64,000 nucleotides of DNA from Knoellia sinensis KCTC 19936 (GTDB lineage Bacteria; Actinomycetota; Actinomycetes; Actinomycetales; Dermatophilaceae): positions 62,001 through 126,000 of the forward strand of contig NZ_AVPJ01000010.1 in NCBI RefSeq assembly GCF_000768705.1. The letters are read 5' to 3'. Numbering within the stretch: the first letter of the stretch is position 1; each line of letters opens with the position of its first letter. This document shows positions 35,512 through 42,602 of this stretch, one piece after another. The notes beneath the pieces were generated by a model. The model was not told the origin of the DNA. It saw nothing but the letters and a program-made list of their open reading frames with translations, and did no database searches. The position numbers and the translations under genes were made by a program.

Positions 35512-37127
35512 GCACGAGCACGACCACGAGCCGCCGGGCACCGCTCGACCTGCTCTCCGGAGTCTGGGGCGGCCTCGCCCTCACCTCCGGCGTGGCCCTC
35601 ACCGCGACCTCGGGCTGGCTCATCGTCCGCGCCTCGGAGCGGCCGGTGATCCTCACCCTCCTCACCGCAATCGTCTCGGTCCGCGCCTTCGGGATGGCCC
35701 GGCCGTTCTTCCGGTACCTGGAGCGGGTCCGTTCGCACGACTCGGCGCTCGCCGGGCTCGCCGGGGCTCGAACCGACGTGTATGCCGCCCTCATCCCCCT
35801 CACGCCGGCTCGCCTGGGCCGTCGGTCACGCAGTGCGGTGTTGTCCGGGGTCGTGGACGACCTCACCGATGTCGTCGAGGCCCACGTCCGCGTGCGGGTG
35901 CCGTTGTGGTCCGCGGCCCTCGCGGCGACGTTCACCACCATCCTCACTGCGGCCCTCGTTCCCACCGCCGGGGTCGTCGTCCTCAGCTGGGTCGCGGCCG
36001 TTGGTGCGGTCACCGCCCTGGGCCTGCACCTCGAGCGCGCCTCTCAGCCGGTCCTGGGCGCGGCCCGCGCCGAGGTGAGCCGGGTCGCGGAGCTGGTCGG
36101 ACGGCATACGGGCGAACTGCAGGCGATCGGCGCGGAAGGCGAGGTTCTCGACCAGCTCGACCGGGCACAGGTCAGCCTCGACCGGGCACTGCGCCGACAA
36201 TGTCGGGGGCGAGCACTGGTCACCGGCGGTGTCCTCACCCTCACGGGGCTCGCGACGCTCGCCATGGCCCGGGTTGCCGTCGAAGCGGACATCTCTGCGG
36301 GGGTCGCCGCCCTGCTCGTCGTCGTGCCCGCTGCCCTGGCCGATGCCCTGCTGCCGCTGGCCGATGCGGTCCGCGCCCGCGCTCGGGCGGAGCAGAGCGG
36401 AGATCGGGTCACGGCCCTCCTCGACCAGGCTCCGGCTGTCGCCGGCGCGGGGACGATTCCCCCCACGTCCACGGCGCCGCACCTGCGACTCGACGCAGTC
36501 GGTGCCGGTTGGGTCGACGGCCGCCTCGACGTCGGACCGGTGACCCTCGACCTGCCGCCGGGGCAGCGCACGGCCATCGTCGGGGCCAACGGTTCCGGCA
36601 AGTCGACCCTCCTCGCGGTGCTCGCCCGGGCTCTCGATCCGCGGTCGGGCCGATATCTCGTGGACGGTCATGACGTGCTCGACCTCGCCCTCGACGACGT
36701 CCGCGACCTCATCGCCGTCGTGGACGACGAGCCACACATCTTTGCGGCTGACCTGCGCGCCAATCTCGTTCTCGCACACCCGAAGGCGAGCGACGAGGAC
36801 ATCGTGGACGCGCTCCGGGTGGCAGGGCTCACCGAGTGGTTCGCTGCGCTGCCGGACGGTCTGGGCACGCGGCTCGGCACGGGCGGACGCGGAGTCTCCG
36901 GCGGCGAGCGGGCACGGCTCGCCCTGGCCCGTGCGGTGCTGTCGCGCCGGCCGGTCGTCCTCCTCGACGAGCCGGTGGCGCACCTCGACCACCCCACGGC
37001 CGCGGGCGTGATGCGTGACGTCTGGGCGGCCACTTCGGGGCGTACCGTGGTCCTCGTCAGCCACCGTCACGAAGGCCTCGACGACGTCGACGTCGTCGTC
37101 GACCTGAGTCCCGGAACCAAGGAATGA
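35508..37127 (+). CDS. cydC: CydC subunit of the cytochrome bd assembly ABC exporter
   Basis: A 539-aa half-transporter with an N-terminal membrane domain (about six helices, starting LLSGVWGGLALTSGVALTAT) and a C-terminal ATPase. Walker A is GANGSGKST near residue 360, the signature VSGGERARLALARAVL, and Walker B VVLLDEPVAHLD. It pairs with CydD. The ATG overlaps the cydD stop (ATGA), and its own stop overlaps the next gene in the same way, so the coupling runs on into the repressor gene. Confidence 0.94.
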   Translation: MSTSTTTSRRAPLDLLSGVWGGLALTSGVALTATSGWLIVRASERPVILTLLTAIVSVRAFGMARPFFRYLERVRSHDSALAGLAGARTDVYAALIPLTPARLGRRSRSAVLSGVVDDLTDVVEAHVRVRVPLWSAALAATFTTILTAALVPTAGVVVLSWVAAVGAVTALGLHLERASQPVLGAARAEVSRVAELVGRHTGELQAIGAEGEVLDQLDRAQVSLDRALRRQCRGRALVTGGVLTLTGLATLAMARVAVEADISAGVAALLVVVPAALADALLPLADAVRARARAEQSGDRVTALLDQAPAVAGAGTIPPTSTAPHLRLDAVGAGWVDGRLDVGPVTLDLPPGQRTAIVGANGSGKSTLLAVLARALDPRSGRYLVDGHDVLDLALDDVRDLIAVVDDEPHIFAADLRANLVLAHPKASDEDIVDALRVAGLTEWFAALPDGLGTRLGTGGRGVSGGERARLALARAVLSRRPVVLLDEPVAHLDHPTAAGVMRDVWAATSGRTVVLVSHRHEGLDDVDVVVDLSPGTKE

Positions 37128-37525
37128 ACGTGCCCCCACCCCCCTCCGCTCCACGACTCGGCGACCTCGAGCGCGCCGTGATGGAGCTGCTGTGGAGCGG
37201 AGCGGCCGACCGGCCGCAGGGCGCGAGCGTCCGTGAGGTCCTCGAAGGGCTGCCAGCCGACCGCGACCTGGCCTACACGACCGTCATGACCGTCCTCGAC
37301 CGCCTCGCCAAGAAGGGTCTCGTGACGCGCGAGCGCGACGGCAGGGCCTGGCGCTACACCCCCGCGGGCACACGCGAGTCGCTCACGGCCGAGACGATGC
37401 GGGCCTCGCTCGGTGACGCCACGGATCGTCGCACCGCTCTGCTGCACTTCCTCGACGGCGCCACCCCCGAGGAGCTCGACGACCTGCGCGCGGCGCTGTC
37501 CGAGGTCGAGCAGCGCCGCGGCTGA
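37124..37525 (+). CDS. BlaI/MecI/CopY-type transcriptional repressor
   Basis: A 133-aa winged-helix protein. The N-terminal LGDLERAVMELLWSG and the recognition helix region DLAYTTVMTVLDRLAKKGLV are characteristic of BlaI/MecI. The C-terminal part forms the dimerisation helices. BlaI proteins bind TACTA/TAGTA-like half-sites and are inactivated through a membrane protease, here probably the product of the next gene. Co-translation with cydC and the operator-like repeat at cydA point to control of the oxidase operon rather than a beta-lactamase, for which no gene is nearby. Confidence 0.9.
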   Translation: MNVPPPPSAPRLGDLERAVMELLWSGAADRPQGASVREVLEGLPADRDLAYTTVMTVLDRLAKKGLVTRERDGRAWRYTPAGTRESLTAETMRASLGDATDRRTALLHFLDGATPEELDDLRAALSEVEQRRG

Positions 37526-37533
37526 CGACGCGC

Positions 37534-38382
37534 ATGTTTGCCGTCCTGCTGGCTCTCCTTGCCCTCCTCCTCGCGGGGGTCGCACCACGGTTGATGGCGC
37601 GACTGGTGTGGTTCCGCAGGGCACCCCGGCCCGCCCTCGTCGCGTGGCAGGCCGTGTCCCTCGCGGCGGTCATCGCCGCCCTCGCTGCGGCACCCGCAGC
37701 CGTCCCGTACCTGCGTGAGCGGGGGTGGCTCGTGTTCGGGATGGCGGCAGCCGTCACCCTCCTCGTGCTCGGCCGACTCCTCCTCTCCGGCCACCGGGTC
37801 GGCACCGGCCTGCGTGCAGCCAGGGCCCGCCACCGCGAACTCGTGGACATCCTGGCCGCGCCCGACGACGGTGGGCGGGCGGACGGCATACGGGTGCTTG
37901 CTCACGCGACGCCGACGGCCTACTGCCTGCCCGGGCGCCGATCGCGCGTCGTGCTCACCCAGGGCGCCCTCGCGGCGCTGCCGGCCGACGAGCTCGACGC
38001 GGTCATCGCTCACGAACGCGCCCACCTGCGTGGTCGGCACGACCTGCTGCTCGAGTACTTCACCGTCCTGCACCACTCCGTGCCTGACCCGGTGCGCTCG
38101 CCCGAGGCGCTGCGCGAGGTTCGCCTGCTCATCGAGGCCCTCGCCGACCGTGCCGCGATCCGCACCTCCGGACCGGTGACGACGGCACGGGCGCTCATGA
38201 CCCTGGCGCGCGGACAGGCACCGGAGGCGAGCCTCGCCGCCGCAGGCGACGGAACCACGGCCGCCCGGATGCGCCTGCTCGCCTCCGAGCCGGTCTCACC
38301 TCTCGTGTCTGCGGTGATGTACCTGTATGCCGGCGCCGTCGTCGCCCTGCCACTCACCTTGCTGTGGCTTTCCTGGCGCTGA
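37534..38382 (+). CDS. M56-family (BlaR1-like) membrane metalloprotease
   Basis: A 282-aa membrane protein with hydrophobic segments near residues 1-20, 36-58, 66-84 and at the C-terminus (257-277). The zinc motif is HERAH (His160, Glu161, His164) within VIAHERAHLRGRHDLLLEY, and EALADRAA probably supplies the further ligand. Unlike staphylococcal BlaR1 there is no penicillin-binding sensor domain. It starts 8 nt after the BlaI-type gene and probably cleaves or inactivates that repressor on a membrane signal. Confidence 0.87.
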   Translation: MFAVLLALLALLLAGVAPRLMARLVWFRRAPRPALVAWQAVSLAAVIAALAAAPAAVPYLRERGWLVFGMAAAVTLLVLGRLLLSGHRVGTGLRAARARHRELVDILAAPDDGGRADGIRVLAHATPTAYCLPGRRSRVVLTQGALAALPADELDAVIAHERAHLRGRHDLLLEYFTVLHHSVPDPVRSPEALREVRLLIEALADRAAIRTSGPVTTARALMTLARGQAPEASLAAAGDGTTAARMRLLASEPVSPLVSAVMYLYAGAVVALPLTLLWLSWR

Positions 38383-38401
38383 GCCGCCCCGTCCGCGACA
38401 C

Positions 38402-38460
38402 TTGAACGTGTTCAACTTCGATGCTACTGTCACGCTCATCATCAAGTTGAACGTGTTCAA
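38402..38460 (+). promoter_or_regulatory. Promoter with twin TetR-type operators
   Basis: The sequence TTGAACGTGTTCAA occurs identically at 38402-38415 and 38447-38460. The first copy contains a -35 (TTGAAC); 17 nt later comes a -10, TACTGT (38425-38430). The second lies just before the AGGAG site of the gene at 38473. Two operators around one promoter indicate tight repression, most likely by the TetR protein encoded at 39341. Confidence 0.8.
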
Positions 38461-38472
38461 AGGAGCCTTCTC

Positions 38473-38886
38473 ATGGACCTCGTCGTCGCCACCTACCTCG
38501 CCTACATCGCGCTCGCCGTCCCACTGACGGTGTGGGTCGCGCACACCCTCTCGACCAACGGCCGCCACTTCCTCGTCGACGTCTTCAGCGGCGACAGCGA
38601 GCTGGCCCAAGCGGTCAACCGCCTGCTGGTGGTCGGCTTCTATCTCCTCAACCTCGGCTTCGTCGCGCTCTATCTCCGGGTCAGCGGTCCGGTCGAGTCG
38701 GCGCGAGCCGTCGTCGAGACCCTGAGCGTCAAGCTCGGCGTGGTGCTGCTGGTCCTGGGCGTCGTCCACCTCACCAACGTCTGGGTCTTCAACAGGCTCC
38801 GCCACCGCACCAAGGTGGACGCCTATCGCACGCCGCCCGTCGGGCCCCAGTCCCACACGCCGCCGGCGTTCGCCCCGGTCAGCTGA
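38473..38886 (+). CDS. Small multi-pass membrane protein
   Basis: A 137-aa protein with about three hydrophobic segments (residues ~5-25, 50-70, 84-105) and a proline-rich cytoplasmic tail. The motif FSGDSELAQAVNRLLVVGFY is conserved-looking but I do not recognise a named family. It is the first gene of a unit controlled by two identical TetR-type operators, followed by a thioredoxin-like protein and a TetR regulator. An AGGAG site lies 7 nt before the ATG. Confidence 0.75.
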   Translation: MDLVVATYLAYIALAVPLTVWVAHTLSTNGRHFLVDVFSGDSELAQAVNRLLVVGFYLLNLGFVALYLRVSGPVESARAVVETLSVKLGVVLLVLGVVHLTNVWVFNRLRHRTKVDAYRTPPVGPQSHTPPAFAPVS

Positions 38887-38895
38887 GGCTGCATC

Positions 38896-39297
38896 ATGCA
38901 CCGGCTCTACGTCCTCCACGACCCCACCTGCCCGATCTGTCGCCGGTTCGGCGCATGGCTCGTCGCGCAGCCGGCGCACGTCCCGATCACCCTCATGCCG
39001 GCTGGAGGGCCGGACGCGAGGGCGCACTTCCCGGCGCTCGACCACGCGGCGACGATGCGCGACATCACGGTCGTGAGCGACGTCGGTGACGTCTGGACCA
39101 AGGAGCACGCTTGGGTGGTCGCCCTGTGGGCGACCCGCACCCATCGCGCGACCGCCGAGCGGCTCGCGACCCGCAGTGGTCTCGCGGCCGCCAAGCGCAT
39201 GGCGTATGCCGCGGCTGGGCTCCGCGCGGCCCTCGCCTCACCCTCGCCTCCGCCCGCACCGCTGCCCACGCCCGTGGTGTTAGCGTCGGCGCCATGA
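38896..39297 (+). CDS. Thioredoxin-like protein with a CPIC motif (DCC-like)
   Basis: A 133-aa protein. The N-terminus LYVLHDPTCPICRRFGAWLV has a CxxC redox motif (Cys16/Cys19 region) after a first beta strand, as in thioredoxin-fold DUF393/DCC proteins. The rest is helical and ends in a Pro/Ala-rich tail. It may shuttle thiols for the membrane protein encoded 9 nt upstream. The last ~15 codons contain the promoter of the downstream TetR gene. Confidence 0.75.
   Translation: MHRLYVLHDPTCPICRRFGAWLVAQPAHVPITLMPAGGPDARAHFPALDHAATMRDITVVSDVGDVWTKEHAWVVALWATRTHRATAERLATRSGLAAAKRMAYAAAGLRAALASPSPPPAPLPTPVVLASAP
39281..39286 (+). promoter_or_regulatory. Leaderless-type -10 box inside the 3' end of the thioredoxin-like gene
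   Basis: TAGCGT, followed by 7 nt and an ATG at 39294 that opens a 16-codon frame ending in the TetR start codon. Confidence 0.5.
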
Positions 39298-39344
39298 AGG
39301 CGGCCGCGTTCGACCTCGTCTCCCACCAGATCCAGGTGCCGTGA
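39294..39344 (+). CDS. Possible 16-aa leader peptide coupled to the TetR gene
   Basis: The frame reads MKAAAFDLVSHQIQVP and stops at 39342-39344; the GTG start of the TetR gene (39341) overlaps that stop as GTGA. With the -10 box placed 7 nt before it, it would be translated from a leaderless transcript and hand ribosomes to the TetR start. No similarity to known leader peptides is evident, and it could be fortuitous. Confidence 0.4.
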   Translation: MKAAAFDLVSHQIQVP

Positions 39345-40012
39345 GCGAAGCGGCCAAGTCCGAGCGCGGGGAGCAGAGCCGGCTGGCGATCGCCGCCGCC
39401 GCGCAGGAGCTGTTCCTCGAGCGCGGCTACGACAAGACGACGATGCGGGCAGTCGCCGAGCGTGCGGGGGTATCGCTGGGCAATGCCTACTACTACTTCT
39501 CGTCCAAGGAGCACCTGGTCCAAGCGTTCTATGACGGGATCCAGGCGAGCCACGCCGAGGTGGCCGTGCGACGGCTGGACGGCAGGGTCGCCCTCGGCGA
39601 TCGTCTCGGCGCGGCCCTGATCGCGTGGATCGACGTGGCCGAGCCGTTCCATGAGTTCGCGGCGCAGTTCTTCAAGGTCGCGGCCGACCCCGGCAGCCCC
39701 CTGTCACCATTCAGTCCGGAGTCCGCACCCGCGCGAGATGCCGCCGTCGGGATTCACCGACTCGTTGTCGAGGGGTCGGACGCCAAGGTCACCAAGGACG
39801 TGCGCGCCGCCCTGCCCGAACTGCTGTGGATGCTGCAGATGGGCATCGTGCTGTTTTGGGTCCACGACCAGAGCGAGGGTCAGGCCAGGACTCGCGAGCT
39901 CGTGCAGCGCCTCGTGCCCGTCGTCGACAAGGTCGTCAAGGTCTCCCGCCTCCCCGGCGTCAAGGGAGTCATCACCGACCTCATCGACCTCCTTGACGCC
40001 ATGCGTCCGTGA
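39341..40012 (+). CDS. TetR-family transcriptional regulator
   Basis: A 223-aa regulator. The N-terminal HTH is typical: AIAAAAQELFLERGYDKTTM followed by VSLGNAYYYFSSKEHL. The C-terminal ~160 helical residues form the ligand pocket. It closes a three-gene unit whose promoter holds two identical palindromes (38402-38460), and is therefore the probable repressor of that promoter. The start is a GTG overlapping the stop of a possible leader peptide. Confidence 0.9.
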   Translation: MSEAAKSERGEQSRLAIAAAAQELFLERGYDKTTMRAVAERAGVSLGNAYYYFSSKEHLVQAFYDGIQASHAEVAVRRLDGRVALGDRLGAALIAWIDVAEPFHEFAAQFFKVAADPGSPLSPFSPESAPARDAAVGIHRLVVEGSDAKVTKDVRAALPELLWMLQMGIVLFWVHDQSEGQARTRELVQRLVPVVDKVVKVSRLPGVKGVITDLIDLLDAMRP

Positions 40013-40089
40013 CCACGGATCGGTGAGCGAGCCAGAAGGTGCCGCACCGACGTCCCGCGGGTGCCCCGGCCCGCGGCGGCACCTGACCG

Positions 40090-40121
40090 TGGTCGCCACC
40101 ACGACCACATCCACGGACGCA
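40090..40121 (+). repeat. Short palindromic repeat, copy 2 (partial)
   Basis: TGGTCGCCACCACGACCACA and the continuation TCCACGGACGCA match 40680-40711 at all but two positions. The spacer 40013-40172 between the TetR gene and the methyltransferase-like gene contains only this and the AGAGGA site before 40173. Confidence 0.5.
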
Positions 40122-40172
40122 TTCCGGTGGATACGCTGGGGACTCCGAAGGCCGTCCTACAGAGGAATTGCG

Positions 40173-40658
40173 ATGGGCGAACCAGGTGACCGCGATGCCG
40201 CGCGGGTGCGCTTCCCCCCGCCCCTGCTTCCCCTCGCCGCCGTCCTGATCGGCGTCGCGCTCCAGCGCTGGGCGCCGATCGATCTGGGGTTCGACGTGGC
40301 GCCCGTTGCGCGCTACATCGTCGGCGGAGGGCTGGTGGTGCTGGCGTTCCTGACGCTCGCGATTCCGGCCTCTCGCGCGTTCCACCGCACCGGGCAGAGC
40401 GACATCCCGTGGACCCCGACCCCCGAGATCGTTGAGGGTGGGCCGTTCCGCTTCACCCGCAACCCGATGTATCTGACGATGCTGCTGGCCTGTGTGGGGT
40501 TCGCGATCCTGCTCTTCAATCCGTGGATCCTGCTGCTCACACCGCTGGTGGCGCTGGGCCTGTATGTCGCCGCGATCCGTCCGGAGGAGGAGTACCTCGA
40601 GGCGAAGTTCGGCGATGCGTACCTCGCGTACAAGGGACGGGTGCGTCGCTGGCTCTGA
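40173..40658 (+). CDS. Isoprenylcysteine methyltransferase-like membrane protein
   Basis: A 161-aa protein with about four hydrophobic segments. The C-terminal third has EIVEGGPFRFTRNPMYLTML and a late RPEEEYLEAKFGDAYLAYK, the PEMT/ICMT pattern (RNPxY, and ExxLxxxFGxxYxxY). Such proteins methylate lipids or carboxyl groups using S-adenosylmethionine; the substrate is unknown. An AGAGGA site precedes the ATG at 40173. Confidence 0.85.
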   Translation: MGEPGDRDAARVRFPPPLLPLAAVLIGVALQRWAPIDLGFDVAPVARYIVGGGLVVLAFLTLAIPASRAFHRTGQSDIPWTPTPEIVEGGPFRFTRNPMYLTMLLACVGFAILLFNPWILLLTPLVALGLYVAAIRPEEEYLEAKFGDAYLAYKGRVRRWL

Positions 40659-40665
40659 CGGTGAT

Positions 40666-40711
40666 TGCGTCCGCAACTTTGGTCGCCACCGCGACCACAT
40701 CCGCGGACGCA
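40666..40711 (+). repeat. Short palindromic repeat, copy 3
   Basis: Outer arms TGCGTCCGC/GCGGACGCA (40666-40674/40703-40711) enclose the inner hairpin TGGTCGC-CACC-GCGACCA. It starts 7 nt after the methyltransferase-like gene and may double as its terminator. Confidence 0.6.
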
Positions 40712-40736
40712 GGAGTGGGGGTGATTGGATCGCTGG

Positions 40737-41270
40737 ATGAGCGACGGCGCGCGAGGCGAGCGGACGGCATACCGGATCGCAGTGGTCTGCACCGGAAACA
40801 TCTGCCGGTCACCGATGGGTGAGTGGCTGCTGCGCGAGGCCCTCGAGGACGCCGGCCTGGAGACGGTCGAGGTGAGCTCCGCAGGCACGTCGTCCGAGGA
40901 GAGCGGCAATCCGATGGACCCACGGACGGTTGCGGTCCTGCGCCGGAACGGACACGGCGACCGTGGTTGGTCCGGTCATCAGGCGCGCCGGTTCCGAGAG
41001 GAGGACTTCGCCGCCGTCGACCTCGTCCTGGCCGCCGACAGGGGACACGAGCGCGCGCTGCTCCGGCTCGCCCCGACCGAGGAGGACCGGGCAAAGGTGC
41101 GCCTGTTCCGCTCGTTCGATCCTGCCTCCGTGGCCGCCGACGAACTCGACATGGACGACCCGTGGTGGGGCGACGACGAAGGCTTCGACCAGACGTACGC
41201 CGAGGTCCGAGCAGCCGTCCCCGGCGTCGTCGACCATGTGCGGACCGAGGTGGGCCCAGCGCCTCGCTGA
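40737..41270 (+). CDS. Low-molecular-weight protein-tyrosine phosphatase
   Basis: A 177-aa phosphatase. The P-loop VCTGNICRSPMGE has the CX5R active site (Cys18, Arg24). The general-acid Asp is in DDPWWGDDEGF near residue 140, where DPW/DPY is expected. It removes phosphate from protein tyrosines; bacterial homologues act on envelope polysaccharide kinases or host targets. The ATG at 40737 is chosen; a TTG at 40725 would add four residues. Confidence 0.92.
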   Translation: MSDGARGERTAYRIAVVCTGNICRSPMGEWLLREALEDAGLETVEVSSAGTSSEESGNPMDPRTVAVLRRNGHGDRGWSGHQARRFREEDFAAVDLVLAADRGHERALLRLAPTEEDRAKVRLFRSFDPASVAADELDMDDPWWGDDEGFDQTYAEVRAAVPGVVDHVRTEVGPAPR

Positions 41271-41323
41271 GGCCGAACGCTCTATCTGTGGCGAGGTGGT
41301 GCCCCATCTGATAGACCCCAGTC

Positions 41324-42361
41324 ATGGAGTCGACGGGGGTTCCGTGGCCACTGGACTCGCTTGCGCGCCGGACGTACGAACACTGTCTCCGACACGGCAG
41401 GCGCTCGATCGAGCAGTTGGAGCGAGCCCTCGAGGCCGACCGACACGCACTCATGCAGGCCGTCGGTCAACTCACGGCGGTGGGACTCGTCCAGCATCCG
41501 CCACCCGGACCACCCGAGGGAAGCACCGCAGCCCACGCCGACGTCGAGGTCGTGCCGCCGCGGACAGCGCTCTACGGAGCCGCTCTGTCCCTCGAGGACG
41601 CAGCCGAGGGGCTGCGTCATCAGGCCCAGGAATGGGATCAGTTGTGGCGTCGCCACCGCGACCGGGCCGACTACGTGGAGATCCTCACCGAGGTCGAGAG
41701 CATCGACGCGGTGCGCCAGGTGAGCCTCCAGCAGGTGAGGCATTCCGTGTGCGGACTCCAGGTCGGGGCGGTGGGTTCGGTGGGCCCGGCAGGTCTGGGC
41801 ACCGCCGTCGACTCGACGGCGCTGCGACCGGGCACGCTCCTTTCTCCGGGATTCCTCTCCGCGATCGACCGAGGAGTCGGATTCCAGGTCGTCTACGGCG
41901 TCAGTGTCCTGCGTGACCCGGGCCAGCTCGCCGCCGTGCAGGCCTGCGTGGCGCTGGGGCAACTGGCCCGAGTCTTCGCCGACGTCCCCCTGAGCATCGC
42001 GATCTATGACCAGACCCTCGCCATGATCGCGGTGCCCGGTCTGGCCGAGACGCGCCGCCACGTCATCGTCGTGCACGCGTCAGGCTTCCTCGACTCCCTC
42101 ATCGAACAGTTCGACAGCTATTGGCGGATGGGTATCCCGCTGGCGGACGCGGGTGACTCCGTGGGCGGCGACGGGCCCGACGACCAGAGTCGCGCCCTGC
42201 TCGCTCACCTGAACGCCGGGATGACGGACGACGCCATCGCGCGCGAACTCGGGGTCAGCGAGCGCACGGTGGGCCGACGCGTTGCCCGCCTCGAGGAACG
42301 GCTCGGTGCGCGCAGCCGGTTCCAACTGGCAGCCCAGGCGTACCGTCGCGGCTGGCTCTGA
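41324..42361 (+). CDS. HTH regulator (TrmB-like N-terminus, LuxR-type C-terminus)
   Basis: A 345-aa regulator. The N-terminal ~60 residues resemble a TrmB-type winged helix (RTYEHCLRHGRRSIEQLERA, then QAVGQLTAVGLV). The middle ~200 residues form a PLD-like sensor region common in actinobacterial versions. The C-terminus has a LuxR-type HTH (TDDAIARELGVSERTVGRRV). It lies just upstream of the metzincin gene in the same direction, a frequent arrangement for such regulators and their secreted targets. Confidence 0.8.
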   Translation: MESTGVPWPLDSLARRTYEHCLRHGRRSIEQLERALEADRHALMQAVGQLTAVGLVQHPPPGPPEGSTAAHADVEVVPPRTALYGAALSLEDAAEGLRHQAQEWDQLWRRHRDRADYVEILTEVESIDAVRQVSLQQVRHSVCGLQVGAVGSVGPAGLGTAVDSTALRPGTLLSPGFLSAIDRGVGFQVVYGVSVLRDPGQLAAVQACVALGQLARVFADVPLSIAIYDQTLAMIAVPGLAETRRHVIVVHASGFLDSLIEQFDSYWRMGIPLADAGDSVGGDGPDDQSRALLAHLNAGMTDDAIARELGVSERTVGRRVARLEERLGARSRFQLAAQAYRRGWL

Positions 42362-42602
42362 GGCGTCCACGGACCCCGCTGACGCCCATCGGAACAACGG
42401 CTTGTCAACTCGACACGTCAATTGACCGACTTCGGACAGCGTCAGGAGCCGCCAGCAAAAACTGTGGTGCTGGCACCGACCATGGGGGCAGGTTGGAGCG
42501 CAGTCGGGCTCGAGTGCCGGGTTCGACCAGCACCCGGGGGAATCGTGCCGCACCAGGTCCATCCCCCGTTCTCGCCTACTGCACAACGGAGGGATCGACG
42601 AG

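Noticed and set aside
37124-38382. A beta-lactamase resistance locus
   Set aside because: A BlaI-type repressor and BlaR1-like protease are present, but no beta-lactamase gene is nearby and the protease lacks a penicillin-binding sensor domain.
38402-38460. LexA (SOS) boxes at TTGAACGTGTTCAA
   Set aside because: Actinobacterial LexA sites have four bases between GAAC and GTTC; these have two, and a TetR gene lies in the same unit.
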